From Oenococcus sicerae (lineage in GTDB: Bacteria; Bacillota; Bacilli; Lactobacillales; Lactobacillaceae): a stretch of DNA of 64,000 nt. The stretch covers positions 682,001-746,000 of the forward strand of contig NZ_CP029684.2 in NCBI RefSeq assembly GCF_004102045.2, given 5' to 3'. The translations under genes and the position numbers were made by a program. The notes beneath the pieces are model-generated. The model saw only the letters and a list, made by a program, of their open reading frames with translations. It did not search any database and had not been told where the DNA came from. Positions 18,030 through 27,172 of this stretch are shown here, one piece after another; positions within the stretch are counted from its first letter, which is position 1, and each line of letters starts with the position of its first letter.

Positions 18030-19991
18030 TCACACATCCAAATCTTCAACAAATTGTGCATTATCTTCGATAAATTCGCGTCTTGGTTCAACACGATCAC
18101 CCATCAGCATATCGAACGTGGTGTCGACTTCAGGCTGATACTCTGGATCAACTCTTAGCAAACGACGATGTTTTGGATCCATAGTCGTGTCCCAAAGCTG
18201 AACTGCATCCATTTCTCCAAGTCCCTTATATCGTTGAATCCTTGCTTTTGGACTAGCCGGTAATGTGGCAACATAGTCATCTAATTCTTCATCGGAATCT
18301 AGATAAACACGATCAGTTGAATTACCAATTGCAACACCATACAAAGGTGGCTGAGCGATATAAATATAGCCTGCATCAATCAGCGGACGCATATATCTGA
18401 AGAACAAAGTCAACAGCAAAGTACGAATGTGTGCCCCGTCAACATCAGCATCAGTCATAATGATCACTTTGTGATAATGAGCTTTTTCAATATTAAATTC
18501 ATCGCCAAAGCCGGTACCCATCGCCGTAAACAAGGAGCGAATTTCTTCATTAGCCAGTACTTTGTCTAAAGTAGCTTTTTCAACATTCAAAATTTTTCCA
18601 CGAATCGGCAAAATAGCCTGCGTTAAGCGAGAACGACCTTGTTTGGCTGAACCACCAGCAGAATCCCCCTCGACAATAAACAATTCAGACAATGCAGGAT
18701 CTCTGGAAGTGTTATCAGCTAACTTGCCTGCCAATGCACTGATTTCCAAACCAGACTTTTTACGCGTCAGATCACGTGCTTTTTTCGCAGCAACACGTGC
18801 CTTAGAAGCGATTAATCCCTTGTTAGCAATCGCTCTGGCGGTCTCTGGGTTTTCCATCATGAAACGATTAAAAATCATTGAGAACTGATGATTGACCGCT
18901 TGCTGGGCATCTGTGTTGCCCAGTTTGGTTTTTGTTTGTCCTTCGAATTGTGGATCTGGATGTTTGATCGAAACAATCGCCGTAATGCCTTCTCGAACAT
19001 CTTCACCAGTCAAAGGATCTTCAGAATCTTTCAAAATGCCTTTTTTCTTAGCGTAATCATTGATAATACGCGTCAAAGCCATTTTAAAGCCAGTTTCGTG
19101 GGTACCGCCTTCATGGGTATGAATGTTATTTGTAAAGCTCATTAAGGTTTCAGCAACGGCGTCCGTGTACTGCAAAGCAACTTCAACTTGAATACCATTC
19201 TCTTCACCTTCAACATAGACAGGTTCTGGAAAAAGAGCTTCTTTATTTTTATTTAAAAATTTGACATACTCGGCAATGCCACCTTCATACATAAATGATT
19301 CTTTTTTATTAGGATCAACTCGTGCATCAGTAATAGATAAACGCAAACCTTTATTCAAAAAAGCTAATTCACGGATACGGCTCGATAGTGTTTTATAGTC
19401 GAAAACAGTTGTTTCACGAAAAATATCGGGATCTGGGGCAAAGTGAACAATCGTGCCGCGCTTCAAACGCATGGGCTCGTCAAGCAGCTTCATTTCGGTA
19501 TTGATATGTCCACGCTGGAAATCCATGTAATAAATTTTGCCATCGCGATATACACGAACATCCATTTCCTTGGATAAAGCATTCACAACCGAAGCACCAA
19601 CACCATGCAGACCGCCGGAAACCTTATAACTTTTTGAATCAAATTTACCACCAGCATGCAAAATAGTGAAAACAGCTTCCATAGCCGGTCGACCAGTCTT
19701 AGGCTGAATTTCAACCGGCACACCTCGACCATCATCTGTCACTGTGATCGAATTATCCTTTTCGATCGTGACCGTGACGTGAGTCGCGAATCCAGCTAAG
19801 GCCTCATCAATACCGTTATCGATAATTTCCCATACCAAATGATGAAGTCCCGAACTGGCAGTTGAGCCGATATACATACCTGGGCGTTTGCGCACTGCTT
19901 CAAGTCCTTCAAGAATTTGAATCGACGAACCACCGTAAGAATTATTATCGTTAGGTGCTATTTGACTATTATTATTTTTATTTTCAACCAT
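18030..19991 (-). CDS. gyrB: DNA gyrase subunit B
   Basis: Protein of 653 residues: GHKL ATPase domain ([37 protein letters not shown]), transducer domain, then Toprim with [13 protein letters not shown] and [14 protein letters not shown]. The N-terminus has an Asn-rich lead of about 20 residues. The start overlaps the end of recF by eight bases, so translation is probably coupled. Confidence 0.98.
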   Translation of the reverse strand: MVENKNNNSQIAPNDNNSYGGSSIQILEGLEAVRKRPGMYIGSTASSGLHHLVWEIIDNGIDEALAGFATHVTVTIEKDNSITVTDDGRGVPVEIQPKTGRPAMEAVFTILHAGGKFDSKSYKVSGGLHGVGASVVNALSKEMDVRVYRDGKIYYMDFQRGHINTEMKLLDEPMRLKRGTIVHFAPDPDIFRETTVFDYKTLSSRIRELAFLNKGLRLSITDARVDPNKKESFMYEGGIAEYVKFLNKNKEALFPEPVYVEGEENGIQVEVALQYTDAVAETLMSFTNNIHTHEGGTHETGFKMALTRIINDYAKKKGILKDSEDPLTGEDVREGITAIVSIKHPDPQFEGQTKTKLGNTDAQQAVNHQFSMIFNRFMMENPETARAIANKGLIASKARVAAKKARDLTRKKSGLEISALAGKLADNTSRDPALSELFIVEGDSAGGSAKQGRSRLTQAILPIRGKILNVEKATLDKVLANEEIRSLFTAMGTGFGDEFNIEKAHYHKVIIMTDADVDGAHIRTLLLTLFFRYMRPLIDAGYIYIAQPPLYGVAIGNSTDRVYLDSDEELDDYVATLPASPKARIQRYKGLGEMDAVQLWDTTMDPKHRRLLRVDPEYQPEVDTTFDMLMGDRVEPRREFIEDNAQFVEDLDV

Positions 19992-21105
19992 TAATCAGCC
20001 TTCCGTCTTTCACTTGATAAATTTTTGGATTTTTAATCAATTCTTTTTCAACATCTGAAAGACTCGTCGTTGTTAAAAAAGTTTGAACTTTGTCTTGGAT
20101 AAAACGCAATAATTGCGTCTGCCGATCACCATCTAATTCGGATAAAACATCATCAAGCAACAAAATCGGATATTCTCCGGTCTCATATTTCATCATTTCG
20201 ATCTCCGCCAAACGAATCGACAAGGCAGTTGTTCGTTGCTGACCTTGCGAAGCAAATGAGCCAACCTCTTTTTGATTGATAAAAAACTTTAAATCATCAT
20301 GGTGCGGACCAACAGTCGTCGATTTTAAAAGCAATTCCCGCGTCCGGTTTTTTAATAACTGTTTCTTAAAAATCTCAGAAATTTCTGGAATCGTCGAACG
20401 CTCATCAATTCCAGCAAAACTCATATAATTGATTTTTAATTCTTCAGTATTCGAGATTGCTTTATGAATTTCAAAAGAATATTTTTCTAGTGTCTGAACT
20501 AATGCAAATCGTTGAAAAATAATTTCACTGCCGTATTTGATTAGCTCATCATCTAAAACAGTTAGATAAATTTCATCAATTTTCGGCTTAGCGGCAGTCC
20601 ATTGAATGTTTTTGAAATAGGCGTTGCGGTTCTTTAACGCCTCGCGATACTGCAATAAATTGAATAAATAGTTTGCCGACATTTGACCAAATTCGCTGTC
20701 AATAAATTTTCGGCGGCCACCTGGTGCACCTTTAACAAGATCCAGATCCTCCGGTGCAAACAGGACAGTGTTGAAGTTTCCTATGTAATTTGACAGTCGA
20801 TTTTCGATTAAATGGTTAACAAAAACTTTTTTTCCGCTCTTTGTAATTTGAACTTCTAGCGGAAATTTACCAGACTTTGTTTGAACTTCACCGAGAATAT
20901 CAGCTGCATCAGCTGACCAATTTATCAAATCATGATCATTATTATCGCGATGTGATCGTGCCATCGATAAAAGATAGATCGCTTCAAGCAAATTTGTCTT
21001 GCCCTGAGCATTATCACCAATTAAAACGTTAATTGAATTAGAAAAATCTACTTGTAGTTCTTCATAATTACGGAAATCTTTCAGCCTTAGACTATTGAGA
21101 AACAA
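19984..21105 (-). CDS. recF: DNA replication and repair protein RecF
   Basis: SMC-like ATPase with Walker [17 protein letters not shown], signature [18 protein letters not shown] and Walker [14 protein letters not shown]; it helps load RecA at gaps. The frame runs up to 21183, but the family begins with a short beta strand before [10 protein letters not shown]. The TTG at 21105 gives [15 protein letters not shown], 373 residues, with GGAG eight bases upstream, so I place the start there. It then overlaps the yaaA end by 14 bases. Confidence 0.93.
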   Translation of the reverse strand: MFLNSLRLKDFRNYEELQVDFSNSINVLIGDNAQGKTNLLEAIYLLSMARSHRDNNDHDLINWSADAADILGEVQTKSGKFPLEVQITKSGKKVFVNHLIENRLSNYIGNFNTVLFAPEDLDLVKGAPGGRRKFIDSEFGQMSANYLFNLLQYREALKNRNAYFKNIQWTAAKPKIDEIYLTVLDDELIKYGSEIIFQRFALVQTLEKYSFEIHKAISNTEELKINYMSFAGIDERSTIPEISEIFKKQLLKNRTRELLLKSTTVGPHHDDLKFFINQKEVGSFASQGQQRTTALSIRLAEIEMMKYETGEYPILLLDDVLSELDGDRQTQLLRFIQDKVQTFLTTTSLSDVEKELIKNPKIYQVKDGRLING

Positions 21106-21313
21106 TTTGATAGTCTCCGATTTTAAGAATTTTAATCGAATCTCCTGGATAAAGCTTTCGCCCGCGTCGAAAATCCGATTCACCGTTTACGAAGAAAGAA
21201 TCAGCATTTTCTCGTAAAAAAAACTTAGCACTGCCGCCAGAATCGACGATATTTTCTATCTTTAAAAGCTGCCCAAGCGTGATAAACTCGGTGTTGATTT
21301 GAACCTTTTTCAA
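21092..21313 (-). CDS. yaaA: S4-domain protein YaaA
   Basis: Protein of 73 residues with an S4 RNA-binding fold: TLGQLLKIENIVDSGGSAKFFL and the basic GRKLYPGD. It matches the conserved small gene between dnaN and recF in Firmicutes, thought to act on the large ribosomal subunit. It starts with TTG 21313 behind GGGGGTG. A new promoter sits just upstream, so recF and the gyrase genes need not rely on dnaA-dnaN readthrough. Confidence 0.85.
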   Translation of the reverse strand: MKKVQINTEFITLGQLLKIENIVDSGGSAKFFLRENADSFFVNGESDFRRGRKLYPGDSIKILKIGDYQIVSQ

Positions 21314-21340
21314 ATTTTCACCCCCAAGAATACCTTGACC

Positions 21341-21349
21341 ATTATAACA
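21341..21349 (-). promoter_or_regulatory. Extended -10 promoter of yaaA-recF-gyrBA
   Basis: TGTTATAAT on the minus strand (extended -10) lies 28 bases ahead of the yaaA start and directly after the dnaN terminator hairpin. The -35 region is poor, which is tolerated with an extended -10. Confidence 0.5.
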
Positions 21350-21351
21350 AA

Positions 21352-21398
21352 AAACGCTAATTTTTGCTATTTAAGCAATTTTTCAGCGTTTTGGTAAC
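21352..21398 (-). terminator. Terminator after dnaN
   Basis: On the minus strand AACGCT pairs with AGCGTT, and an inner TTGC/GCAA stem encloses TTAAATA. Six T follow and run into the yaaA promoter. Confidence 0.6.
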
Positions 21399-21439
21399 TC
21401 TTAGCTATTAAAGACAGTTTTTGCTTAAATCGCAAAAAT

Positions 21440-22561
21440 TTAGAAAGTACGTACAGGTGTAATCAATTGAACCTTGCTGTTATCTGTCGATCCGTTCGGC
21501 TTGATAACAAATGGTCGCAGACTAGTTGTAAAGGAAAAATCTAGCTTGCCTTCATTGATCGAACTGATCGCATCACGAACGAAATCTGGATTAAAACTAA
21601 TTTTCAGATCTTCACCAGTGAAATCGCTGATTGTTAGTTCTTCCAAAACTTTGCCGACTTCGCTTTGAGCAGTTCCTAGAACTAGTTTGCTGCCGGTAAT
21701 GGAAAATTCAGCCACAATATTACCAGATTGGTGAGCAACAAGACTAGCACGGTCCAAAGATTGAGACAGTTGAGAGGCATCGATCGTAAAATGAGTCGTT
21801 GAATCAGCAGGAATCAGACGATCGGTTTCTGGATATTGGCCTTCAAGCAGACGGGAATAAAAAGTTGTTTGGCCGAGATCGACCAATAATTGAGAACGAT
21901 CGAACTGTAAATTTAAATTAGTCACATTTTCCAACAAACCGCGAAGTTCGATCAAGGCTTTGCTTGGTACAACGACATCGGCCGGATTAGCAATTGCAGT
22001 CTTCGTGATTCGTTGCGATAGTCGATGAGAATCAGTTGAAACTGCCTTGATTTGATTATCGGAAATGATGAAATGAATACCAGTCAATAAGGGTCTTGAG
22101 TCCTGAATCGAAACAGCTCGAATTGTTTCGTTAATAATATCAGTCAGCTGCACAGCTGAAATCGCGATCGTATTAGCATCATCAAGCCTTGGTAATTGCG
22201 GATAATTATCAGCTGATTGTCCGGAAACGGTGAAATCCGATTTGCCGCCAACGATTTTGATCTGAGAACCTTCTGTTGAAATTTCAACTTGGTCACTCGA
22301 GAGACGCTTAATAATATTGCTGAAGAAATTAGCATTCGCAACGATTTCACCAGCCTCTTCAACAACCAGATTTTTCGTTTTATCGGCAGTTAAAATGGTT
22401 TTAATAGAAATTTCTGAATTAGATCCAATCAAAGTTAGCTGATTCTCAAATACTGAGATCTTAATTCCAGTTAAAATGGGAATGATTACTTTTCCAGAAA
22501 TTGCTCGATTAACGATATTCAATTTACTTGCTAGTTCACTTCTCTTGACAGAAAATTTCAT
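21440..22561 (-). CDS. dnaN: DNA polymerase III beta sliding clamp
   Basis: Protein of 373 residues with three clamp domains (MKFSVKRSELASKLNIVNRAISGK start, VSTDSHRLSQR in the middle, LITPVRTF end with the LxxPxR-type C-terminus). It forms the ring that tethers polymerase to DNA. It follows dnaA with 165 bases between, and that gap carries the likely unwinding element of the origin. Confidence 0.97.
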   Translation of the reverse strand: MKFSVKRSELASKLNIVNRAISGKVIIPILTGIKISVFENQLTLIGSNSEISIKTILTADKTKNLVVEEAGEIVANANFFSNIIKRLSSDQVEISTEGSQIKIVGGKSDFTVSGQSADNYPQLPRLDDANTIAISAVQLTDIINETIRAVSIQDSRPLLTGIHFIISDNQIKAVSTDSHRLSQRITKTAIANPADVVVPSKALIELRGLLENVTNLNLQFDRSQLLVDLGQTTFYSRLLEGQYPETDRLIPADSTTHFTIDASQLSQSLDRASLVAHQSGNIVAEFSITGSKLVLGTAQSEVGKVLEELTISDFTGEDLKISFNPDFVRDAISSINEGKLDFSFTTSLRPFVIKPNGSTDNSKVQLITPVRTF

Positions 22562-22726
22562 TGTGCGTCCTAAGTAATAATTTTAGTTAATAATAGTAAT
22601 AAGGTCTGTGTAAACTGTGCAAAAACCGTTTCAACACGCAGCTGATCAACGTTTTTCAGGTGGAAAGACTTGGGATAATTCTCTTCATAAGTCTTTAGTT
22701 TTCTACACCCTAATCATACGTATTTT
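22562..22726. other. Origin, dnaA-dnaN part: DnaA-trio and tandem boxes
   Basis: On the + strand five consecutive TAR trios (TAA TAA TAG TAA TAA, 22588-22602) are followed by GGTC and two directly adjoining DnaA-box-like sites, TGTGTAAAC (22607-22615) and TGTGCAAAA (22616-22624). A further near-box TTGGGATAA lies at 22670-22678. Relative to dnaA direction the order is box, GC-rich spacer, trio strand, then dnaN, as in the Bacillus subtilis basal unwinding system. An AAAGACTT/AAGTCTTT inverted repeat lies at 22664-22695. Confidence 0.65.
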
Positions 22727-24076
22727 TTACGACTTCTCTTTAATTTTAGCTGAAAGAGTCTCGATGCGCTGCTTTAAAGCGTAATCAGTTTCAATTAGAT
22801 CGGCTATTTTTTCTGTGCCATGCATGACAGTCGTGTGGTCGCGGCCGCCAAATGCTTGTCCAATTTTCGGTAAAGAAGTATCGGTCAGTGTTCTGATCAG
22901 GTACATGGCTACTTGTCTTGGCAAAACGATATCAGAATTACGTTTTTTTCCTAATAGATCAACGATACTCACCCTATAATCATCAGCAACTATTTTTTGG
23001 ATATCAGCTACCGTGATAATTTTTTGTCTCGTGATATTCAAATGTTCCAGAATCTTCTGTGCATTAGCTACGTTGATCGGACGACCAGCTCTAGCCATTA
23101 GCGTCAATGTATTGAAGGCACCTTCTAGTTCACGAACGTTGCTGTCAACTTGTTCGGCAATCAGCGACAGTGTTTGATTGTTGATCTCGATGCCGGCTTC
23201 TTCAGATTTGTTTTTTAAAATAGCTAAGCGAGTTGGAAAGTCCGGTTTTTGGATATCATAGGCGACTCCCTGCATAAATCGTGAGACTAGACGCGCATTT
23301 AATCCTGGAATATCTTTTGGCAAAACATCTGATGTCATCACGATCTGTTTTTGTGATTTTGTGATTTTATTAAAAATATTAAAAAATTCCTCTTGAAAAC
23401 GATCTTTACCTTGCAGCATCTGGATATCATCAACGAGCAGCAGATCAACGTTTTCATAGGTATTGGTGAATTCATTTGTCGTTTTCTTGCTGATTGCATC
23501 TACCCAATCATTCATGAAATCATCTGTTGTAATATATCGGACGACGGCATCGGGCTGCAGTTCTTTGAGACGATTGCCAATCGCTTCCATCAAATGCGTT
23601 TTGCCTAAGCCAGATGATCCATATATAAGCAAGGGATTATATTGGCGCCCAGGTTGTTCGGAAACAGCCATAGCAGCGCTAGTTGCTAATTCGTTAGCAT
23701 CTCCAACGACCCAAGTATCGAAAGTGAAATTTGCGTTTAATTGATAATCAGTGGCTGTGAAATTGGTTTTTGACTCATGAGAGCGGCTGCTGACTGGATT
23801 TTTGACAACTTTGACCACTTTTAATTCAGGCTTAAAAAAATCATGTGCAACATCGTAAGCGTATTCCATGAATTTAGCTGTGTAGTTGCCGTTGTCCCAG
23901 GCTTGCATGACGATATCGCTGGGAACTTGCAGTTCGACAGTCCTATTGGCCAAGTCAACGTTGGCTGCGTGAACAGGCTTGATCCAGTTTTCGTAGGCTG
24001 TTTCTCCCATATTAGCGGCAAAACGGTCCTGAATACCGCTCCAAAAAGTATTCAAATCAAAGTAAGAGTCATTCAT
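22727..24076 (-). CDS. dnaA: Chromosomal replication initiator DnaA
   Basis: Protein of 449 residues: N-terminal domain I, a variable domain II, AAA+ domain III with Walker A GSSGLGKTHL near residue 155 and Walker B LLLVDDIQML, and domain IV with the box-binding signature GRDHTTVMHG. It opens the origin and loads the helicase. DnaA boxes lie on both sides of the gene. It is transcribed away from the rightward rpmH-rnpA-yidC block. Confidence 0.98.
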   Translation of the reverse strand: MNDSYFDLNTFWSGIQDRFAANMGETAYENWIKPVHAANVDLANRTVELQVPSDIVMQAWDNGNYTAKFMEYAYDVAHDFFKPELKVVKVVKNPVSSRSHESKTNFTATDYQLNANFTFDTWVVGDANELATSAAMAVSEQPGRQYNPLLIYGSSGLGKTHLMEAIGNRLKELQPDAVVRYITTDDFMNDWVDAISKKTTNEFTNTYENVDLLLVDDIQMLQGKDRFQEEFFNIFNKITKSQKQIVMTSDVLPKDIPGLNARLVSRFMQGVAYDIQKPDFPTRLAILKNKSEEAGIEINNQTLSLIAEQVDSNVRELEGAFNTLTLMARAGRPINVANAQKILEHLNITRQKIITVADIQKIVADDYRVSIVDLLGKKRNSDIVLPRQVAMYLIRTLTDTSLPKIGQAFGGRDHTTVMHGTEKIADLIETDYALKQRIETLSAKIKEKS

Positions 24077-24523
24077 ATTTTTTCCAATAGACTAATTAAA
24101 CGGGAACAGACTGTTATTTTCAACAGCCTGTGTATATAACTTTCCGAGATATTTACAGTCTGTTTACTAATTTATCCCCAAGCTGGTGGTTAAATCTCGC
24201 TCTTTCCACTTTTTTAAGACTTTTCCACAATCAAGGTTATCCACAAATACCCGATTTATCCACAATTTTGGATCTTTTCCACAAAATCCACAGATAATTG
24301 CGACTCATTTGTTCACAAGCTGTGGATATGTTGTTAATTAGTGGAAAACCTACTGTAACAAGCCTTTTGCCTTTAAACTTTCTTAACAATTCCACACCAC
24401 GTTCCGTGGTAATGTGGATAATTAAATTTCTTTTAAAAGCTTGTCCCTATTGAGCTTTGGCCTGCTTTTGTGTTAATATATTTCAGTAACTTTGTCTGTG
24501 TTAGACATATATTGGAGTAGAAC
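24077..24523. other. Origin of replication, DnaA-box cluster upstream of dnaA
   Basis: A gene-free 447-base stretch with many DnaA boxes. Exact TTATCCACA sites are at 24237-24245 and 24256-24264, and in reverse at 24413-24421. Close variants are at 24172 (TTATCCCCA), 24221 and 24275 (TTTTCCACA), 24284 (AAATCCACA) and 24321 (reverse ATATCCACA). The sites at 24237, 24256 and 24275 are spaced exactly 19 bases apart. Gene direction reverses here. Confidence 0.92.
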
Positions 24524-24658
24524 ATGAAAAGAACTTATCAACCAAAGAAGAGGCACTTGCAACGTGTCCACGGATTTCGTAAACGAATGAGTACCGCAAA
24601 CGGTCGTCGGGTCATTGCACGTCGTCGTGCTAAAGGCCGGAAGGTGTTAGCTGCTTAA
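24524..24658 (+). CDS. rpmH: 50S ribosomal protein L34
   Basis: A 44-residue basic protein starting [10 protein letters not shown] and ending KGRKVLAA, the full canonical bL34. TTGGAG precedes the ATG by about eight bases. It is the first rightward gene beside the origin and precedes rnpA, as in nearly all bacteria. Confidence 0.97.
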   Translation: MKRTYQPKKRHLQRVHGFRKRMSTANGRRVIARRRAKGRKVLAA

Positions 24659-24661
24659 ACC

Positions 24662-24683
24662 AGTCGCTTATGCGACTTTTTTT
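24662..24683 (+). terminator. Hairpin with T run between rpmH and rnpA
   Basis: AGTCGC and GCGACT around TTAT, then seven T. It ends only a few bases before the rnpA start, so it acts as an attenuator giving more L34 than RNase P protein. Confidence 0.75.
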
Positions 24684-24688
24684 GTAAT

Positions 24689-25057
24689 ATGGGAACGAAA
24701 AAACCTTTTCGAATTAAAAAAGCAAGCGATTTTACGAGAATTTTTGCTCAACACAAATCTTTCGCAAACCGCTATTTTGTTGTATATAGCGATAATCAGC
24801 CTGAACATTTAGATGTCCAACACTGGCGGATCGGTTTATCAGTTTCCAAAAGAGTCGGTAAAGCACATGAGAGAGTTTGGGTCAAACGTCGAATTAGTGA
24901 ATCTTTTAACAATATTTCACCTTTAATTGCAAATAGTCTTGATATCGTCGTTGTTGCCCGCCCGCTCGTTAACAAACGATCGCAAATGTTTATTCAAACA
25001 CAACTAGTTCACGTATTGGATTTAGCAGGAATTTTAAATGGAAAAGAAAAAGAATAA
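24689..25057 (+). CDS. rnpA: Ribonuclease P protein component
   Basis: Protein of 122 residues in the rnpA position. It has the expected fold landmarks (FRIKKASDFTRIFAQ start, RIGLSVSKRVGKA, late VVVARP). The RNA-binding motif, normally close to KRNRIKR, reads ERVWVKR here, so the conserved Asn is missing. No ribosome binding site is visible, so translation may depend on the upstream gene. The 3' end overlaps yidC by 20 bases. Confidence 0.9.
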   Translation: MGTKKPFRIKKASDFTRIFAQHKSFANRYFVVYSDNQPEHLDVQHWRIGLSVSKRVGKAHERVWVKRRISESFNNISPLIANSLDIVVVARPLVNKRSQMFIQTQLVHVLDLAGILNGKEKE

Positions 25058-25898
25058 TTTTATTAAGCAGGCTGGCTGGTTTTCAATTCTGGTTTCCGCT
25101 CTGGCCTTGATCGCGATTATTGCTTTTGGCTTGATGCCAAATAGCGATACGACCGTTTATAAGGGAATTCTTGGTTCGGTAACGGCTTTCTTTGCTAATT
25201 CGATCCTCGGTGTCTCAAAATTCCTTGGTAATTCATATGGTTACGGTATTATCGGTTTCACCATTTTAATTCGTTTCTTGATTTTGCCTTTAATGGCTTA
25301 CTCTACATCATCATCAAAGAGTATGGCTAAGGTCACGCCTTTGATCAAAAAGGTGCAAGACAAGTACAAGGGCAAACGAGATCGGGATTCAATGACCAAT
25401 ATGCAGGCAGAGACTTCCGCTATCTATAAAGAAGCCGGCGTTAATCCTTATGCGTCTTTGCTGCCGGTTATCATTCAGCTGCCTGTTTTATGGGCACTGT
25501 TTCAAGCAGTATCATCTACCCCGACTTTGAAGACAGGCTCTTTTTTCTGGCTTCAGTTGGGAAAATCTGATCCTTATTTCATTCTGCCTATCTTGGCAGC
25601 TCTCTTTACTTTTATCAGTTCTTGGATGAGTACGGCTTCTTTGGGCAAAGATCAGCCTGGTTTCGCAAAGGCGATGCCTTATATTTTTCCTTTCATTATT
25701 TTCTTTTCCTCTATGGCTTTTCCATCAGCTTTATCCTTATACTGGGTGGCAACAAATGCTTTTCAGGTTGTTCAAACCTTCTTTTTGCAAAATCCTTTTA
25801 AAGCACGAGCTGAAGAACGCATGGCACAACAAGCAGAAACAGACAGAAAGCGAGCAATTACAAAAACTTTACGTAAATCTCGCAAACGGAGGAAATAA
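25038..25898 (+). CDS. yidC: Membrane protein insertase YidC/OxaA
   Basis: Protein of 286 residues: an N-terminal signal-like helix, then the five-helix insertase core (GYGIIGFTILIRFLILPLM carrying the substrate-groove Arg, cytoplasmic hairpin with the EAGVNPYASLLPV motif, LSLYWVATNAFQ) and a strongly basic tail that can contact the ribosome. Gram-positive YidC is usually a lipoprotein, but no cysteine follows the signal helix here. It sits in the rpmH-rnpA-yidC block. Confidence 0.95.
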   Translation: MEKKKNNFIKQAGWFSILVSALALIAIIAFGLMPNSDTTVYKGILGSVTAFFANSILGVSKFLGNSYGYGIIGFTILIRFLILPLMAYSTSSSKSMAKVTPLIKKVQDKYKGKRDRDSMTNMQAETSAIYKEAGVNPYASLLPVIIQLPVLWALFQAVSSTPTLKTGSFFWLQLGKSDPYFILPILAALFTFISSWMSTASLGKDQPGFAKAMPYIFPFIIFFSSMAFPSALSLYWVATNAFQVVQTFFLQNPFKARAEERMAQQAETDRKRAITKTLRKSRKRRK

Positions 25899-25900
25899 CT

Positions 25901-26521
25901 ATGGGAAAAATCAAAGGATTATTTTCTTGGATCGTACCAATTGTGGTGGGACTACTGCTGGCTTGCTTAATTCAAGCCTTCTTGTTGGTGCCAGTTACAG
26001 TAAATGGTGATTCAATGTTGAATAACCTGAAGAACGGCGAACGAATTTGGGTATTAAAATTGTCTAAAATTCATCGTGGTTCAGTTGTTGTTTTTGATGC
26101 AAGGAAAGAAGATCCTGGTATTCAATCAGGAGAAAAGGACTATGTTAAGCGAGTTATTGGTCTTCCGGGTGACAAAATTCAAGCCAAAAATGGTGATATT
26201 TATGTGAATGGCAAACAAATATCTCAAAAATATATCTCTTTTTATAATAGAACTACTGGAACCGGCAATTGGACTTTGAAGTCATTATCATCCGGCAAGT
26301 CGCCCTTTGTTTCTGGCAGTTCTCATTGGGCTGACGGTAAAGCTATAAAAGTTCCAGCTGGTAATTATTTTGTTCTTGGTGATAATCGTTCTAAATCGGA
26401 AGATAGTCGCTATTTTGGTTTCGTTAAGAAAGAACATATGCTGGGTGTGGCGAAAGTCTTCTCCTGGTCGCACAACAGTAAAAATATTAATAGTGTTTGG
26501 AAGAACTATTTTGTTAAATGA
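25901..26521 (+). CDS. lepB: Signal peptidase I, active-type copy
   Basis: Protein of 206 residues with one N-terminal membrane helix. The catalytic Ser is in VNGDSMLNNL, the catalytic Lys in DYVKRVIGLPGDK, and the late box is GDNRSKSEDSRYFG. It removes signal peptides from secreted proteins. It follows yidC by two bases and its stop overlaps the start of a second peptidase-like gene (ATGA), so membrane insertion and signal processing are in one transcription unit. Confidence 0.93.
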   Translation: MGKIKGLFSWIVPIVVGLLLACLIQAFLLVPVTVNGDSMLNNLKNGERIWVLKLSKIHRGSVVVFDARKEDPGIQSGEKDYVKRVIGLPGDKIQAKNGDIYVNGKQISQKYISFYNRTTGTGNWTLKSLSSGKSPFVSGSSHWADGKAIKVPAGNYFVLGDNRSKSEDSRYFGFVKKEHMLGVAKVFSWSHNSKNINSVWKNYFVK

Positions 26522-27144
26522 CTAATCATAAACATTTAAAATATTTTATAAAAGTTTGGTTAATTCCCGCAATCATTGGTATTTTGATTGCGGTTTTTCT
26601 TAGGAGCAATTATTTTTCTTTTGTGCGCATCACAGGCGTTTCAATGGAACCGAATTTGGTTAATAATCAAATTACGCTTTTAAAAAAGAAGGCTCGTGTT
26701 TCACGTGGAACAGTCATTGTTTTTAAAGCAGCTCGATCCCAATCTGCTAACACGGGTTTGGATAGTTTGGCTCTGCGCGTGATCGGGCTACCTGGTGATA
26801 AAATTTCTTTTCTTCGTGGTCACTTACTCGTGAATGGCAAACAAGTTAATGAGTCTTTTTTGACGGCTTCAGAAAAAGCCGCAACTTCGATGTCGGTTGA
26901 TTCCGGCTGGTCTTTGAATTCTCTTTCTTTGAACAGTAATTGGCCCAAAAACCAGCGCAATATTAAACGAGTTGCAAAAGGGACATATTTTGTTTTAGCA
27001 GACAATCGCCTGGATCCTATAGATAGTCGGCAATACGGTCTTGTTAAAAAAACTGATGTTCGAGGTGTGCTAAGCGTATTTCCTTGGGCTGGCAAAAAAA
27101 TCGTTAAAAATGTGAACCACACTTCTGAAAACTTTTATCGTTGA
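26518..27144 (+). CDS. Signal peptidase I homologue lacking the catalytic lysine
   Basis: Protein of 208 residues with the same plan as its neighbour: one membrane helix, Ser box TGVSMEPNLV, late box ADNRLDPIDSRQYG. The Ser is kept, but the lysine box reads LALRVIGLPGDK where the neighbour has DYVKRVIGLPGDK, so the general-base Lys is replaced by Leu (codon CTG at 26773-26775). It is therefore probably inactive alone or has another role, comparable to the inactive SpsA beside SpsB in Staphylococcus. A parS site lies inside the coding sequence and another right after it. Confidence 0.85.
   Translation: MTNHKHLKYFIKVWLIPAIIGILIAVFLRSNYFSFVRITGVSMEPNLVNNQITLLKKKARVSRGTVIVFKAARSQSANTGLDSLALRVIGLPGDKISFLRGHLLVNGKQVNESFLTASEKAATSMSVDSGWSLNSLSLNSNWPKNQRNIKRVAKGTYFVLADNRLDPIDSRQYGLVKKTDVRGVLSVFPWAGKKIVKNVNHTSENFYR
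26697..26712. promoter_or_regulatory. parS centromere site inside the second peptidase gene
   Basis: TGTTTCACGTGGAACA, the exact reverse complement of the classical Bacillus parS TGTTCCACGTGAAACA. It lies about 2.4 kb from the origin, consistent with ParB loading near oriC. Confidence 0.88.
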
Positions 27145-27147
27145 TTG

Positions 27148-27163
27148 TGTTTCACGTGAAACA
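27148..27163. promoter_or_regulatory. parS centromere site, perfect palindrome
   Basis: TGTTTCACGTGAAACA, a perfect 16-base palindrome matching the parS consensus. It is four bases after the stop of the second peptidase gene and 451 bases from the other parS. parA and parB are in the same window. Confidence 0.93.
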
Positions 27164-27172
27164 CTTAGCACT

